A DNA stretch of 64,000 nucleotides from Omphiscola glabra (GCA_964017045.1 OZ024794.1:31538315-31602314); one strand, 5' to 3'; numbered from the stretch's first letter, positions 11,641 to 24,165 are shown. Notes: a model not told the origin generated them from the sequence alone. Translations and numbers: made by a program.

Positions 11641-11906
11641 TATATGAAAACTTCGACCGACCTAGACTTCTGGGTGCGGGCCATGATTTCTGGCACTCCC
11701 TTCTACAAAAAAAAAAAAACAACAACAAACTCTGTAGATTGCCAAAATGCCGCCCCCTTCCATGTATGGAAAAATGTACCGCGCCCCCCCCACGGCACTT
11801 CTTTTCCTACGCCAGTACCCCACTTTTTTCGTCCTCTGTTACTACGTCGTGCCGCGAGTCCAGGAGTGAACTGTCAGAAGTCTGGGTCGGTCGAAGTTTT
11901 CATATA
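11641..11906. mobile_element. 266-bp TIR element (31-bp near-perfect TIR)
   Basis: The arms 11,641-11,671 and 11,876-11,906 are reverse complements with one mismatch (tatatgaaaacttcgaccga...). The flanking TA suggests a Tc1/mariner-type TSD. No coding capacity. Confidence 0.75.
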
Positions 11907-12149
11907 ATTTCTCTTATCGAATTTATCATTTTTATTCGCATCGATTAGTGTGTGGCCGCTGGCAGCCTTACCCTTCCCACACCCACTCTCACCCACACCC
12001 CTGCCTGATGGATCTGACGTCATGTGTGTGATTAGTTTGACGTCAGTGATACGGCGAAGTAAAAAAAAAAGTTACATTTCGACCCCCCCCCCTTTTTTTC
12101 TTCTTCTCCCCCCCCCCCCCCCCACCCTCGCGATTGCAGAATAGACCCG

Positions 12150-12275
12150 TGAATGCTGAACACCAAGGGTGTCAATGAATGCTTAACACCAAGGGTGTCA
12201 ATGAATGCTTAACACCAAGGGTGTCAATGAATGCTGAGCATCAAGGGTGTCTCTGAATGATAAACACCTTGGGTG
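12150..12275. repeat. 26-bp minisatellite, 5 units
   Basis: The core is gaatgcttaacaccaagggt. Confidence 0.92.
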
Positions 12276-13019
12276 TCTGACATGAATGTTTTGTGTACAG
12301 ATGACGGATATAAACGGGCGCTTTATTACCTCCAGCTTTCATTCTAGCATAGATATCTCCAGATCAATATGTTTTCTCAATATATTTTCCCCAATAAGTA
12401 TTACCAATATATTTTCCCAATATGTTTTCCCCATACGTTTTCCCTATCAAATTAATAAAACTATTTAATATCTTATCATTACAACATATTATTCATGTGT
12501 TAAGGGCGAGCATCTATTAGGCGCCCATTTAAAGTATAATCATAAAAAAAAACTTGTGCTAGGTAATGAGTTTATTACCTAGGTATTTTCTGAATGATAT
12601 TATTTTTCTTAACTTGTATTTGGATAGTATGAACAATTAGCCGACCGATGAAATTTTTTTTCCTCATAGTCTTCAGATCAACAAATATTTGCATTGCACT
12701 TTCTATTTGTCTTCAATGGCGCCCCAAATGAAATGATTTTTTTTCCAATTTTTTTGGAAGATCGTTGATGGCGCCCTAAGCCCAAGGCGCCCCGGGCAAC
12801 TGTCCGAATTGCCGGTAGCTGGAGCCGGCCCTGGTTTGCACGTAGACCATGACGGGTCGTGGAAAAAGTGTGTGGGGGGGGGTGGCAAATCACTCACCGT
12901 TTTTGTTAATGCCGTGTAAAGGAAGTCTTGGGGACAGCGGGAATCCCATGTTACGCATAAACTTATGGTCGTGGAATGTGATCGTTGCTCCGACGGCACG
13001 TCAATTTTTGAAGGCTAAG
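12276..13019. other. No gene recognised; MITE-like scrap
   Basis: AT-rich. About 12,760-12,835 holds ggcgccctaagcccaaggcg and ends ccggccctgg, resembling the end of the 46,245-46,673 element, but without a partner end. Confidence 0.5.
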
Positions 13020-13230
13020 CTCTAGCTGAAGAGTGCAGAGTTCTAAGTCTATGGCTAAGATTGCATGTTTCTTAGTTTACGGCTTAGATTGAAGAGTTCT
13101 AAGTCTACGGCTTATAGTGCAGAGTTCTAAGTCTACGGCAAAGATTGCATAGTTCCAAAACTTTGGCTAAGAGTGCAGAGTTCTAAATCTACGGCTAAGG
13201 GTAAAGAGTTCTAAATCTACGACTAAGCTC
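13020..13230. repeat. About 30-bp degenerate repeat, 6-7 units
   Basis: The core is gagttctaagtctacggcta. Confidence 0.88.
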
Positions 13231-13507
13231 CCAGTGGTGCGTTGTTGTCGGAAGTGTTCTATTGGTGACTTTTTTTTATTATTAAAAAAAAATAAAAAAT
13301 TATTCGCTAGAAATAACCGGCCCAACAATGGCGGCGACAATGCGTTAACTTCCCATCTACTTAAAATTTACTTGTGAAAACTTCGCGCTTTACAAGAATC
13401 CCAATTAGAGCTAACGTCTGGGAATTACATTTTGCGCGTCCATTGAACACAGTGTTACAGCCATGCAAACACACCTAGAGAATTGTTATGTGATTTATTT
13501 TTTAGAG

Positions 13508-13686
13508 CAGTGGTTCTCAACCTTCCTAGCGCCGTGACCCTTTAACACAATTCCTCATGTTGTGGCGACCCCCTAACCACACAATTATTATCGTCGCTGC
13601 TTTAATACTGTAGCGTATATCTGTTTTCCGGTGGTCTTAGGCGACCCCTCTGATGGGTCGTACGACCCACAGGCTGAGAACCGCTG
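13508..13686 (-). mobile_element. SPIN-like hAT copy 3
   Basis: Reverse-oriented copy with ends cagtggttctcaacc and gagaaccgctg. The flanks ttttagag/gttcagag match at 6 of 8 positions, consistent with a decayed 8-bp TSD. Confidence 0.88.
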
Positions 13687-13864
13687 GTTCAGAGGAGAGG
13701 AGGAGTGAAAAGTGAAAACGCTACAAGACATTGACAAATGACGGCCATTCATCACTGTATGCTGGGTGACTGGTCACCATGATACATATTTATAGAATTC
13801 AATTGTATTCACTGTGCAAAATTGTGTGGAGGGATAAAAACAATGGGACTCGTGAAAGCCATCA

Positions 13865-14150
13865 GTGGCTATCTCAGAAGCATCTACACCAAGGCCATAC
13901 ACTGTGAAGACAGATGGAGTGACATATCGGCGAGAGCGTTCATACACGTTATGAAGACACTTGGCGGTGAAAAGCGATGCTTCAGATGTATTCGACCGTG
14001 ACGGACAGGCCACGAACGACAAGCTGCCAATCCGGAGGTTAAAAAAAAGGCTGTAATGAATGTGTTGCCACCAAGTGCCGCCAGTCCTATTCTAGCACAA
14101 GCGGTAACGAGATATGGCAGGCAAGTGAAACCGCAAACACAATTCCCTGA
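13865..14150 (+). pseudogene. Gypsy-type LTR retrotransposon relic (end of integrase/pol)
   Basis: The plus strand reads Pro-Arg-Pro-Tyr-Thr-Val-Lys-Thr-Asp-Gly...Tyr-Arg-Arg-Glu-Arg, the C-terminal part of a Ty3/Gypsy integrase. After a stop and frameshift, 14,107-14,150 reads Thr-Arg-Tyr-Gly-Arg-Gln-Val-Lys-Pro, the usual end-of-pol motif. No LTRs were recognised nearby. Confidence 0.6.
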
Positions 14151-14284
14151 TAGACATTTTAAATATACATTCCTTTACAATGCAGATTAATATTTGAACT
14201 GTGTTAGATTTGTATACACAGAAATGTTTTCTTGATTCAATCTTGATTGTCTTATTAAAAAAGGGATCACGTGACAGCAAGAAG

Positions 14285-14450
14285 AGATCTGACCATAAGG
14301 TGAGATCTGACAGAAAAAAAGATATGTGACAATAAGACGAGAGTTGACCGTATGCGAGGATGTGACAATAAGAAGAGTTGTGACAGTAAGCAGGGTTGTG
14401 ACAGCAAGAAGAGTTGTGACAGTACGAAGAGTTGTGACAGTAAGAGTGAC
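14285..14450. repeat. 18-bp minisatellite, about 9 units
   Basis: The core is gtgacagtaagaagagtt; units before 14,340 are degenerate. Confidence 0.88.
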
Positions 14451-15659
14451 TATTTTATTGACCTATGTTGCTATCGTGATTGTCCCGTGCTGTTGTCATG
14501 TTGACTGACATGACTTGGTGAGTTGTCTTCATGAATGTCTAAGCTGTGAGCATTGGTTGGAGAACTGGATCGAAAGGTCACGTGATGTGGGGTATAAAAC
14601 GAGTGTTCATATGTAGCTTAAACATATTTTGCTTCTGGTGTGGCTGCTTCCTTTGCACAACCGGCCCTCGTCCTACTCAACATGTTTTTATGTTAATAAT
14701 AATGAGTGGTTGGGGGGGGGGGGGAGCCATCAAGCGGCGAGCGTCATGCGTGACGGTCGAACTCAGGTAAAAAAGTTGATTTTTTTTCTCTTTCTATTGT
14801 ATTAATCCATTAAGAGCCACGGGTATGGTGTAGGCATGCCCGTAAGACGGTCAGTATTCCCCATGTTTAAAGTTTAAAGGCCGGAATAAAAAGCGTAGGA
14901 CTGTCTGTAGGCCTATTTTTTAAAAAAATAAAAAAAGTAATGGAGTTAACTCTTTTATTGTAACACTTGGACCCAACTGGGTATTTTCTTGAAATAACCG
15001 GACGTGTTGTAAAACAACTGCACCCGGTTAAGCCCTAGTATATATTATTATCCTGCTAGTTATGGCCCGCCAAACAATGACGGCCACAATGCGTGAACTT
15101 CTCATCCACTAAAGTTACTTGACCAAACACATGCATTCAAAGTAACGCATTTTACACCATTCACAATTATTGCTAAACCACACCCCGGTACGCCACTACC
15201 CCTGAACTGTAATAATATTCCAATATCCCACCCCACTTTTTTACCCCTCAGATTTATTACACCGACTATTTCCGTAAGTGCAGAAGAAAATATCAAGCGC
15301 CAAATTATGAGTTTGCGGCATTTTTTAAGAGCCCCATTTAGCGTAGTTATGGGGGGGGGGGGTATTTTTGCACGCTATTGAACATCTGGTAGCGTTAGTG
15401 ACATTAGCTTCGTGCTCGGTGCCGCTTCTGCCGACCGATTGTTTGTCAGGTAGCGTTAGTGACATTAGCTGACCAATTGTTACATGGAGAATTATGTATA
15501 TTGATAGACAGACGGCTCATGTTCATTCTAATTACGGCTTTAAAAAAAATCAACGATCAATTCGTATAGCTTGGTAGTCAAAAAAAAGCAAACGAAATGT
15601 TAAAAAAATACAACAAACAAACAAAAACAAAAACAAAAAACGATATCATTAGTCTATTT
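14451..15659. other. No gene recognised; dispersed repeat copies
   Basis: 15,058-15,123 resembles 13,318-13,375 (acaatg(g/a)cggc...acaatgcgt(t/g)aactt). The block ggtagcgttagtgacattag occurs twice (15,391 and 15,451). The rest is AT-rich non-coding sequence. Confidence 0.55.
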
Positions 15660-15856
15660 CAGTAGTTCCCAACCTTACTAATGCCGCGACCCTTTAATAT
15701 AGCTCCTCATATTGTTGCGGACCCCCAACTACAAAATTATGTTGGCTACTAGTTCACAAATGTAGAGCATATGTGCTTTCCGATGGTCTGAACGAACCTT
15801 TTGAAAGGGTCTTTCGAACCACAAAAGGGTCGCAACCCACAGGTTGAGAACCGCTG
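15660..15856 (-). mobile_element. SPIN-like hAT copy 4
   Basis: Reverse-oriented copy. The flanks gtctattt and gtctaatt match at 7 of 8 positions. Confidence 0.88.
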
Positions 15857-16254
15857 GTCTAATTAAACAATGGCGGTATCTGATTGCCGAGTTTCGCACC
15901 AAGTCGCGCTATTTGCGGGGAGACATTAACATATTATCTCTTAAATCACAAAAATAGGGAAGCTCTCACGGTGGAAATAGGATTGCGTTTCTCTTCCACT
16001 TGTTAAATGGACGGACATGACGGAAGTGAATAGTCGTTGGTTGCTTCCTGTTTTTGTTGATGTTTCCGTTACACTTTTATGTGACCAGCGATGTGATTGG
16101 ACGTTATTTTTTAGACTTTTCTTGTTGTTTTCCATTTCTTGCTTCGCCAAGTGTAACTCGTGAGATAAAAAAAAACAACACAAAACACACACACACTGTT
16201 CTGTCAATGGTGTCTTCCCTCGCTGTTATTTTTGTTTTTAAATATTTTTTTAGT

Positions 16255-16430
16255 CTATGCTGACGGCCATGGTTTTTCCGTCAATGTTGACGGCCATGGT
16301 TTTTCCGTCAATGCTGATGGTTATGGTTTTTACATCAATGCTGACAGCCATGGTTTTTCCGTCAATGCTGACGGCCATGGTTTTTCTGTCAATGCTGATG
16401 GCTATGGTTTTTCCGTCAATGCTAACTATA
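16255..16430. repeat. 27-bp minisatellite, 6-7 units
   Basis: The core is gctgacggccatggtttttc. Confidence 0.93.
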
Positions 16431-16859
16431 CAGCAGTTTTTTTTACTATGATGATTTTAGGACGTTCAGGCAGCAGTTACCGCCAGAACAATTATGGGAA
16501 TGATAAAAAACAACAAAAACATGCCCTTGAGAAGATAATGGAAAGGACCCCCCCCCCCCCCCGGGTCACCCCACCCCTCACCAGCTTAAGATACGAACGT
16601 GCGATAGTTAGGACTGCTTAACACCTACGACTCGTTAACACGCTTTGAAATTCACAGTTGCGTTTTCGTCAAGGCTTAACCCAAGCTCACTCTCAACATT
16701 GATACGATTGTGTGTGTGTTGTTTCGATGAAGAAGATATAACCCTCACAGAGATATGTACGGAAAAAGTCGAGTTTTAATGAGATTTATTCAAATTTACA
16801 AGGTCACTGATTAAATAGTTTAATTTTTTCCCCACTATTTCAGCCGGCGGACCCCATCC

Positions 16860-17060
16860 CGCCGATCCCATTTCTCGTAAAACACGTCGCGTCCCTTAAT
16901 GTGTTTAGAACACTTGGTCTAGAAAGAGCCTCTATCTTTGATGTGTTGGGAACCCGTGGTCTAACCAGAGTCCCTACCCTTGATGAGTTGGGAACCCGTG
17001 GTCTAACGAGAGTCCCTACCCTTGGTGAGTTTGAGAACATGTGGTCTAGCGAGAATATCT
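16860..17060. repeat. 42-bp repeat, about 4 units
   Basis: The core is gttgggaacccgtggtctaa. Confidence 0.88.
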
Positions 17061-17864
17061 ACTTCTAATATGCTATGACACGGCTACGCCCACACACCCA
17101 CACACACACACTGCCGCCAAGACAGCATGGTGATTGAGGGAATTATCTCCCCACTCAAGAGCTGTCGTACGGCCACTCATTGATATCCCTCTACGCGTGT
17201 GATCTCTCCTGTTCAACGAGTGTTCCCTTCTTATCACACACCGACTGACCTACATTATCTTCAGGGCTTCTCACACTACCGCAGAAATGCGCCAAGGCTT
17301 AACCTAAATTCCTTACAGAACATTTGTAGAACCCCACTGAGGCAGTCCCCAACCTCTCCCCCACTCTCTCCTCACACAAGCACATACACAAAAATGCTAC
17401 AGAACACTCGCTATCACTCGTCAGCTTTTAAATGAATAGACCCTAATCTCAACCCATGAGCTGATTAAAGATTAACTCTCATAAACATTCAATGCTTCGA
17501 TAGGGTGTCACTCATAGAACCTACGACAATGCCACAAACATATATTTATCTATACACATATAAATTATGCATTGTCTAAGATTATATCTCTACGTGTCTT
17601 TGGTGCTAGGAACTGGTATTTTCTTCCGCTCATAGCGCACACTACTTACATTGTAACTTTTTTAAAAACACTTACAGTTTCTATGGTTCTTTAGCTTCTC
17701 AAATCTTTAAAGTGCACATAATGGGAATTTGTCACCTCTGTTATCTCAGTCATTCAGAAAAAAACAACACTATTTTTTGTAAGACAGCTAAGACAGCTCA
17801 AACAGCTCGGGACTGCAGTGATAAGAATTTCAACGATCTGTAGTGGATACATTGCTCATTCTGT
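17061..17864. other. No gene recognised
   Basis: Short open stretches only, with no recognisable protein or repeat. Confidence 0.5.
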
Positions 17865-18092
17865 AGTTAGATATGTAATGAGACATGTAATGAGACATGT
17901 GATGAGACATGTAATGAGATATGTAATGAGACATGTAATGAGACATGTAATGAGACATGTACTGTGACATGTAAAGCGACATGTAACGAGACATGTAATG
18001 AGACATGTCATGAGACATATAATGAGATATGTAATGAGACATGTAATGAGACATGTAATGAGACATGTAATGAGACATGTAATGAGACATGT
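17865..18092. repeat. 12-bp repeat, about 19 units
   Basis: The core is acatgtaatgag; acatgt is self-complementary. Confidence 0.94.
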
Positions 18093-18289
18093 CATCAGGG
18101 CCTGTAGATGTATATGAGCACAACTTTCAGAGGTTTACAAGTAATGGGTCGTGCCAGCCATCTGCAGACATGTACAAGAGGCGAGCGTACTGGATCTACC
18201 TCAGGCGTCTTTAAGAGCTTTGTGCACTGGACGATCTGGAGACGGTAGACGGCTACAATGGCTTGGTGCACTAGACTGCAGACCTGTAC

Positions 18290-18476
18290 AAGAGCTAGGT
18301 GTACTCGACTAGCTGCAGACGTGTACAGGTGCAGCTTAAAACACGTGATAAAGAGAGAAGTCTGATAACATGTACTAGACTGCAGACGTGTACAAAAGCT
18401 AGGTGTACTCGGCTAGCTGCAGACGTGTACAGGTGCAACTTAAAACATGTGATAAAGAGGGAAGTCTGATAACATC
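18290..18476. repeat. 104-bp repeat, 2 units
   Basis: Blocks starting agctaggtgtactcg at about 18,293 and 18,397. Confidence 0.88.
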
Positions 18477-18834
18477 GTGGCCACGAACTGATTGCGCAGG
18501 GAGAAACTTGGTTATTAATTGGGGGCGGCGGGACGGGGGAGGGGGGGGCATTGTTTGGACCCCACAGCGGGTCCTCGTCAAGCTAAGGGAGATAACGAAA
18601 AAAATGGAAGGTACTTCATAATGTTCGAGACGACAGCATGACCCAATTGTCCTGTAAAACTGAAATTATCACCGACTCTAATAAAAAAAAAAAAAAACAG
18701 CACCGGAAAAAAGATCTTTGGGGAGGGCCCCTGTGCATATTCAATAAGGTCTCCCTTATACTATGACAAAACACCCCGCGAAAACCCGTCGGTGAATTGT
18801 GGAAGTTTGGGTCCGGGGAACCTTAAGTCTCCAG

Positions 18835-19002
18835 CAGTGGCGTAGCGAGCTTAACTCCCGCCCGGGGCACAATACCTTTTTAGCGCCCCCCTATTCGAAA
18901 ACCATACCATATTATATGTAAAATATACCATTTGGCGCCCCTTTGTGAGTAGCACCCGGGGCATGATGCCCCCCTTGCCCCCGCCCCCTCGCTACGCCAC
19001 TG
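18835..19002 (+). mobile_element. hAT MITE (CAGTGGCGTAGCGAG family) copy a, TSD gtctccag
   Basis: The ends are cagtggcgtagcgag and ctcgctacgccactg, flanked by identical gtctccag at 18,827-18,834 and 19,003-19,010. It is duplicated as part of the 550-bp tandem duplication. Confidence 0.95.
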
Positions 19003-19382
19003 GTCTCCAGTGGCCATCTATCCCTATATCCCTAAGGGATAGTCCTGGTCCAGCTTCAAAGAAGAAAAAGGTTAGAGAAGGTTTAAAAAATTGGGGTTTG
19101 AGGGTGTTGAAGACTCATTCAATGTGGTGTGCCGTATTTATAGCTTTTGTATTCGTCAAGGTACTTCATAATGTTCGAGACGAAAGCATGACCCAATTGT
19201 CCTGTAAAACTGAAATTATCACCGACTCTAATAAAAAAAAAAAAACAGCACCGGAAAAAAGATCTTTGGGGAGGGCCCCTGTGCATATCCAATAAGGTCT
19301 CCCTTATACTATGACAAAACACCCCGCGAAAACCCGACGGTGAATTGTGGAAGTTTGGGTCCGGGGAACCTTAAGTCTCCAG

Positions 19383-19550
19383 CAGTGGCGTAGCGAGCTT
19401 AACTCCCGCCCGGGGCACAATACCTTTTTAGCGCCCCCCTATTCGAAAACCATACCATATTATATGTAAAATATACCATTTGGCGCCCCTTTGTGAGTAG
19501 CGCCCGGGGCATGATGCCCCCCTTGCCCCCGCCCCCTCGCTACGCCACTG
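19383..19550 (+). mobile_element. hAT MITE copy b (inside second unit of the tandem duplication)
   Basis: Same element, same TSD (gtctccag) and nearly identical sequence as copy a. It arose by segmental duplication, not a second insertion. Confidence 0.95.
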
Positions 19551-19865
19551 GTCTCCAGTGGCCATCTATCCCTATATCCCTAAGGGATAGTCCTGGTCCA
19601 GCTTCAAAGAAGAAAAAGGTTAGAGAAGGTTTAAAAAATTGGGGTTTGAGGGTGTTGAAGACTCATTCAATGTGGTGTGCCGTATTTATAGCTTTTGTAT
19701 TCGTCAAGTAGCTTAGTTAGAAAGTGGCGTAAATGCCACCACTGACAAGAAAAAAAAAGGGGGGGGGGGTCGTGCAGGGTGAACGGGATTAGATATTTGG
19801 ATGGAGCCAGCTCCGGTGGGTTACCGGAAATTTGATCGAAAGAAATTTGGTCGAATCTTTTTTTT

Positions 19866-19970
19866 TCAGTTCACACGTTAAAATTTTCGTCAAATTTATT
19901 TTTGACCGCACTATACTATATAGTAAAACAAAATAATGAGAAATTTGACGCAACATTTTAACGTGTAATC
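19866..19970. mobile_element. Short inverted-repeat element
   Basis: The arms cacacgttaaaattttcgtc and its inverse near 19,942-19,968 (aaatttgacgcaacatttta) form a MITE-like foldback abutting the truncated SPIN-like copy. Confidence 0.55.
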
Positions 19971-19977
19971 TTCTCTG

Positions 19978-20085
19978 CTAATTCATAACTGTAGAGTATA
20001 TTTGTTTTCAGATGTCTTAGTCGACCCCTGGGAAAGGGTCGTGCGACCCCCAAAAGTGTCGCAATCCACAGGTTGAGAACCTTTG
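19978..20085 (-). mobile_element. SPIN-like hAT copy 5, truncated
   Basis: Only the half from ctaattcataactgtagagt to gttgagaacc remains. It abuts an inverted-repeat element on the left (19,866-19,970) and a 23-bp minisatellite on the right that starts within about 6 bp. Confidence 0.78.
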
Positions 20086-20090
20086 ATCTA

Positions 20091-21260
20091 GATGAAGGAA
20101 GGGGATCCTTCCGGATGAAAGAAGGGTGTCCTCCTGGATGAAAAAAGGGTGTCCTCGTGGATGAAAGAAGGGTGTCCTCCTGGATGAAAGAAGGCTGCCC
20201 TCCTGAAAGAAAGAAGGGTGTCCTCCTGGATGAAAGAAGGGTGTCCTCCTGGATGAAAGAAGGGTGTCCTCCTGGGTGAAAGAAGGGGGTCCTCATGGAT
20301 GAAAGAAGGGTGTCCTCCTGGATAAAAGAAGGGTGTCCTCATGGATGAAAGAAGGGTGTCCTCCTGGATGAAAGAAGGGTGTCCTCCTGGATGAAAGAAG
20401 GTTGTCCTGGATGAAAGAAGGATGTCCTCCTGGATCAAAGAAGGGTGTCCTCATGATGAAAAGGGTGTCCTCATGATGAAAGAAAGGTGTCCTCATGATG
20501 AAAGAAGGGTGTCCTCATGGATGAAAGAAGGGAGTCCTCATGGATGAAAGAAGGGTGTCCTCATGGATGAAAGAAGGGTGTCCTCATGGATGAAAGAAGG
20601 GTGTCCTCTTAAATGAAAGAAGGGTGTCCTCATGGATGAAAGAAGGGTGTCCTCTTGGATGAAAGAAGGGTGTCCACATGGATGAAAGAAGGGTGTCCTC
20701 CTGGATGAAAGAAGGGTGTCCTCATGGATGAAAGAAGAGTGTCCTCCTGAATGAAAGAAGGGGGTCCTCCAGGATGAAAGAAGGGGGTCCTCATGGATGA
20801 AAGAAGGGTGTCCTCCTGGATGAAAGAAGGTTGTCCTCCTGGATGAAAGAAGGGTGTCCTCCTGGATCAAAGAAGGGTGTCCTCCTGGGTGAAAGAAGGC
20901 TGCCCTCCTGAATGAAAGGAGGGTGTCCTCATGGATGAAAGAAGGGTGTCCTCATGGATTAAAGAAGGGTGTCCTCATGGATGAAAGAAGGGTGTCCTCA
21001 TGGATGAAAGAAGGGTGTCCTCCTGGATGAAAGAAGGGTGTCCTCCTGGATGAAAGAAGGGTGTCCTGGATGAAAGAAGAGTGTCCTCATGGATGAAATA
21101 AGGGTGTCCTCCTGGATGAAAGAAGGGTGTCCTCATGGATGAAAGAAGGCTGCCCTCCTGGATGAAAGAGTCCTTCTAGATAAAAATAAAAGGGTTCCGG
21201 TTAGATGAAAGAAGCGCTCCTTCCAGATTAAGGAAGAGAGACCTTCTAGAATAAAGAAGG
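20091..21260. repeat. 23-bp minisatellite, about 50 units
   Basis: The core is gatgaaagaagggtgtcctc. It starts within about 6 bp of the truncated SPIN-like element. Degeneration increases after 21,170. Confidence 0.96.
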
Positions 21261-21544
21261 GGGTCCTTCAAGATGAAATCCCATAATCCTCTGAATATGT
21301 GAGAGGACATTATGTGCTGAAATCATGCAAACCATACGAAGATTAGGAAATTGGAGGCGCCAAGGACAATTTATTTTCTTTATCATTGTGTACAAGCAAC
21401 CCTCTACTTGCTGCTGACCCTTGCCATCTTACTGTTGCGGCGAAAGTTAGACCATATGAGCAGCATGATACTACATACAAAAGAAACATATTTTTAATAT
21501 CATTTTTTGTATAACCAGATATATGGAGATGTGGAAATCTTAGA

Positions 21545-21685
21545 ATCCGACATCAGTAATTGTTGACATCTGACACCAGTAATTGTTGACATCTGACATC
21601 AGTAATTGTTGACATCTGACATCAGTAATTGTTGACATCTGACATCAGTAACTGTTGACATATGATATCAGTCATTGTTGACAAG
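21545..21685. repeat. 23-bp minisatellite, 6 units
   Basis: The core is cagtaattgttgacatctga. Confidence 0.93.
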
Positions 21686-21952
21686 GAAAAATTGTCAGAA
21701 CAGAGACCAAGCCCGGTGTTTAAGATTGAACTAACTTAGCCAACCAGGCAACCCACGTGTTAGTTTTTAAAAAAAACCTGGAGCCAATGGATTTTGAGGA
21801 GGTGGTTTTTCATTATAGATCAGTGTAAAGAAGTGTTTTGTCTTGTGGGAGGGTATCAAGTGTACGTGCTAAGTGTGGGACATTTTTACTACACATACTT
21901 TTGAAATATTGGAGAATGGAGGCTCGGCTAACTTTTGAAATCGAAGTGGCTG

Positions 21953-22218
21953 TTGGTACCCGGGTACCAGAATTGAGAATCAAAATAGACCCAGACACGC
22001 AGCGCCGCCATTCGCACCCGGGTACCATTAGAGTCAATGCTATTCGGATGTCATTTGTAGTAGTTTATTTTAGTAAAAATGAAGAATTAAGATTTCAGAC
22101 GTATAGTACATTCAATTATCTTTCATTTGATACCTGATTTGGTCTTACAAACCCAACAATAATATTTTAAATCGTTTTTTAATCCCAACCTCTCAATTCT
22201 GGTGCCCGGGTACCAATA
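21953..22218. repeat. Inverted repeat with gg-tacccggg-tacc palindromes
   Basis: The arms ttggtacccgggtaccagaa (21,953 on) and ttctggtgcccgggtaccaa (to 22,217) are inverted. The element is flanked by a direct repeat, ttgaaatattggagaatgga / ttgaaatattggagtatgga, at about 21,900 and 22,232. Confidence 0.7.
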
Positions 22219-22429
22219 GGTGCAACCTTTTGAAATATTGGAGTATGGAGGCTCGGCTAACTTTTGAGAGTTGATCACACATCACCAATCAAGGAGACTT
22301 ATCTGAGCAACAGATCTCAGCTTTCTAGACGATACTAAGTGACATAGATAACTTATTTGCTGAAAGAAGTTGGAACCAAGGCGGTTTAGTATTGGGTGAC
22401 AACCGGTTGATGCTCGATTGGTCCTATAC

Positions 22430-22680
22430 GGTGGACGTCTGGCCGATCTGTCACGGTGGACGTATGGTCGGTCTGTCACGGTGGGCGTCTGGCCGATTTG
22501 TCACGGTCGACGTATGGTCGGTCTGTCACGGTGGACGCATGGTCGGTCTGTCACGGTGGACGTATGGCCGATCTGTCACGGTCGACGTATGGTCGGTCTT
22601 TCACGGTCAATGCATGGTCGGTCTGTCACGGTCGAGGTATGGTCGGTCTGTCACGGTGGATGTATGGTTGATCGGACACG
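22430..22680. repeat. 25-bp minisatellite, 10 units
   Basis: The core is gtctgtcacggtggacgtat. Confidence 0.94.
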
Positions 22681-23484
22681 GTTCATAAACAATAATGTTC
22701 AGTAGTGCCCAGTGGATGTATTAACACGGTGGCCACTACTAAATAACCACCCAATCCAATGGTATGGTTTGCGGTCAGACTACACATACCTGTTACTGAT
22801 TCCCTAACCACCAGCCACCGTAAACCCCATTTTAATGTTTGATTTAGTACACCCCAATCTTTCAGTTTGTGTCTACTGCTGCGGTCTCACAGCATGCTCA
22901 AATGTGAACTCACGGGAAAGGATTTAAGCCAGATAACATATCTACTTTTTGAAGAAAAAAAAATCAACACTGCGATTTGAATAGAAAAAAATGGGGGTGC
23001 TTGTTGTTGTTCCTGAGTGCCGAGACTCGCACTGGTGCCACTAAACACCGGTTCGATTCATCGATCTGATCGCTCGAAGGCGAAATGACTGCTAACTGGA
23101 TTGTTATATATTATAATTCTGAAAGCTAGGGCAGCGAGGCCCCCCTCCCCCGGGCTAATGCTGAAGTAATTTGTTGCCTCTATCAAATAGTCAGGAGGGG
23201 GTGGGGGGTGAAAGGATAGATAGGGGTGGAATGATATGTACATGTATAGACATAAAAACTATATATTGTCTATGATTATATTTATATGCGTCCGTGGCGA
23301 TGTGAATTTGAGGGAGGGGTAGGGATCGGGGTGGAATAATATGTCACATACATGTACATGTGTATATAATGTAGTGTGCAAGATTGTTTCCGTGGCGGTG
23401 TGCAGGCGGGTAGGTGGAGGTAGAGACGTGTGTGTGTGTGTTGGGAGAGCAATGATATCTACATAGTTATATAAAGTATTGTGT

Positions 23485-23740
23485 TTAAGGTGTGTGACCA
23501 TGAGGCTAGAATAGGTGTGTCACCACGAGGCTAGAATAGGTGTGTCAACATGGAGCTAGAATAGGTGTGTCACAATGAGGCTAGAATAGGTGTGTCACCA
23601 TGAGGCTAGAATAGGTGTGTCACCATGAGGCTAGAATAGGTGTGTCACCATGAGGCTAGAATAGGTGTGTCACCATGAGGCTAGAATAGGTGTGTCACCA
23701 TGAGGCTAGAATAGGTGTGTCACCATGAGGCTAGAATAGG
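23485..23740. repeat. 25-bp minisatellite, 10 units
   Basis: The core is gtgtcaccatgaggctagaa. Confidence 0.96.
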
Positions 23741-23849
23741 TGTCTGTGTGTCTAGCTGCGGAGGAAGGGTGGGATAATATTTACCAATGTATTAACATTG
23801 CATGGTCTAAGTCTAAGATCGAAGTGAGAATTACTGTGAATCACTGAAT

Positions 23850-24165
23850 GTGTAAGTGACAGTGCCTTGAATGTGTAAGTGACAGTGCCGTAAATGTGTT
23901 AGTGACAGTGCCCTGAATGTGTCCGTGACAGTGCCTTGAATGCGTACATGACAGTGACTTAAATGTGTAAGTGACAGTGCCTTGAATGTGTAAGTGACCG
24001 TGCCTTGAATGTGTAAGTGACATTGCCTTTAATGTGTAAGTAACTGAGCCTTGAATGTGTAAGTGACAGTGCCATGGATGTGTAAGTGACAGTGCCGTGA
24101 ATGTGTAAGTGACAGTGACGTGAATGTGTGAGTGACAGTGCCTTGAAGGTGTAGGTGACAGTGCA
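23850..24165. repeat. 23-bp minisatellite, about 14 units
   Basis: The core is gtgtaagtgacagtgccttg. Confidence 0.94.

Larger units (their letters stand above)
18610..19706. repeat. 550-bp tandem duplication (two units)
   Basis: 18,610-19,158 and 19,159-19,706 are about 99% identical: about four substitutions and a poly-A length change. Each unit contains the CAGTGGCGTAG hAT MITE with its TSD. Confidence 0.96.

Noticed and set aside
12740..12840. hAT MITE copy with ccggccctg end
   Set aside because: Only one end is visible and no partner or TSD was found.
20091..24165. CRISPR-like arrays
   Set aside because: The repeats are head to tail with no unique spacers, and the genome is eukaryotic.
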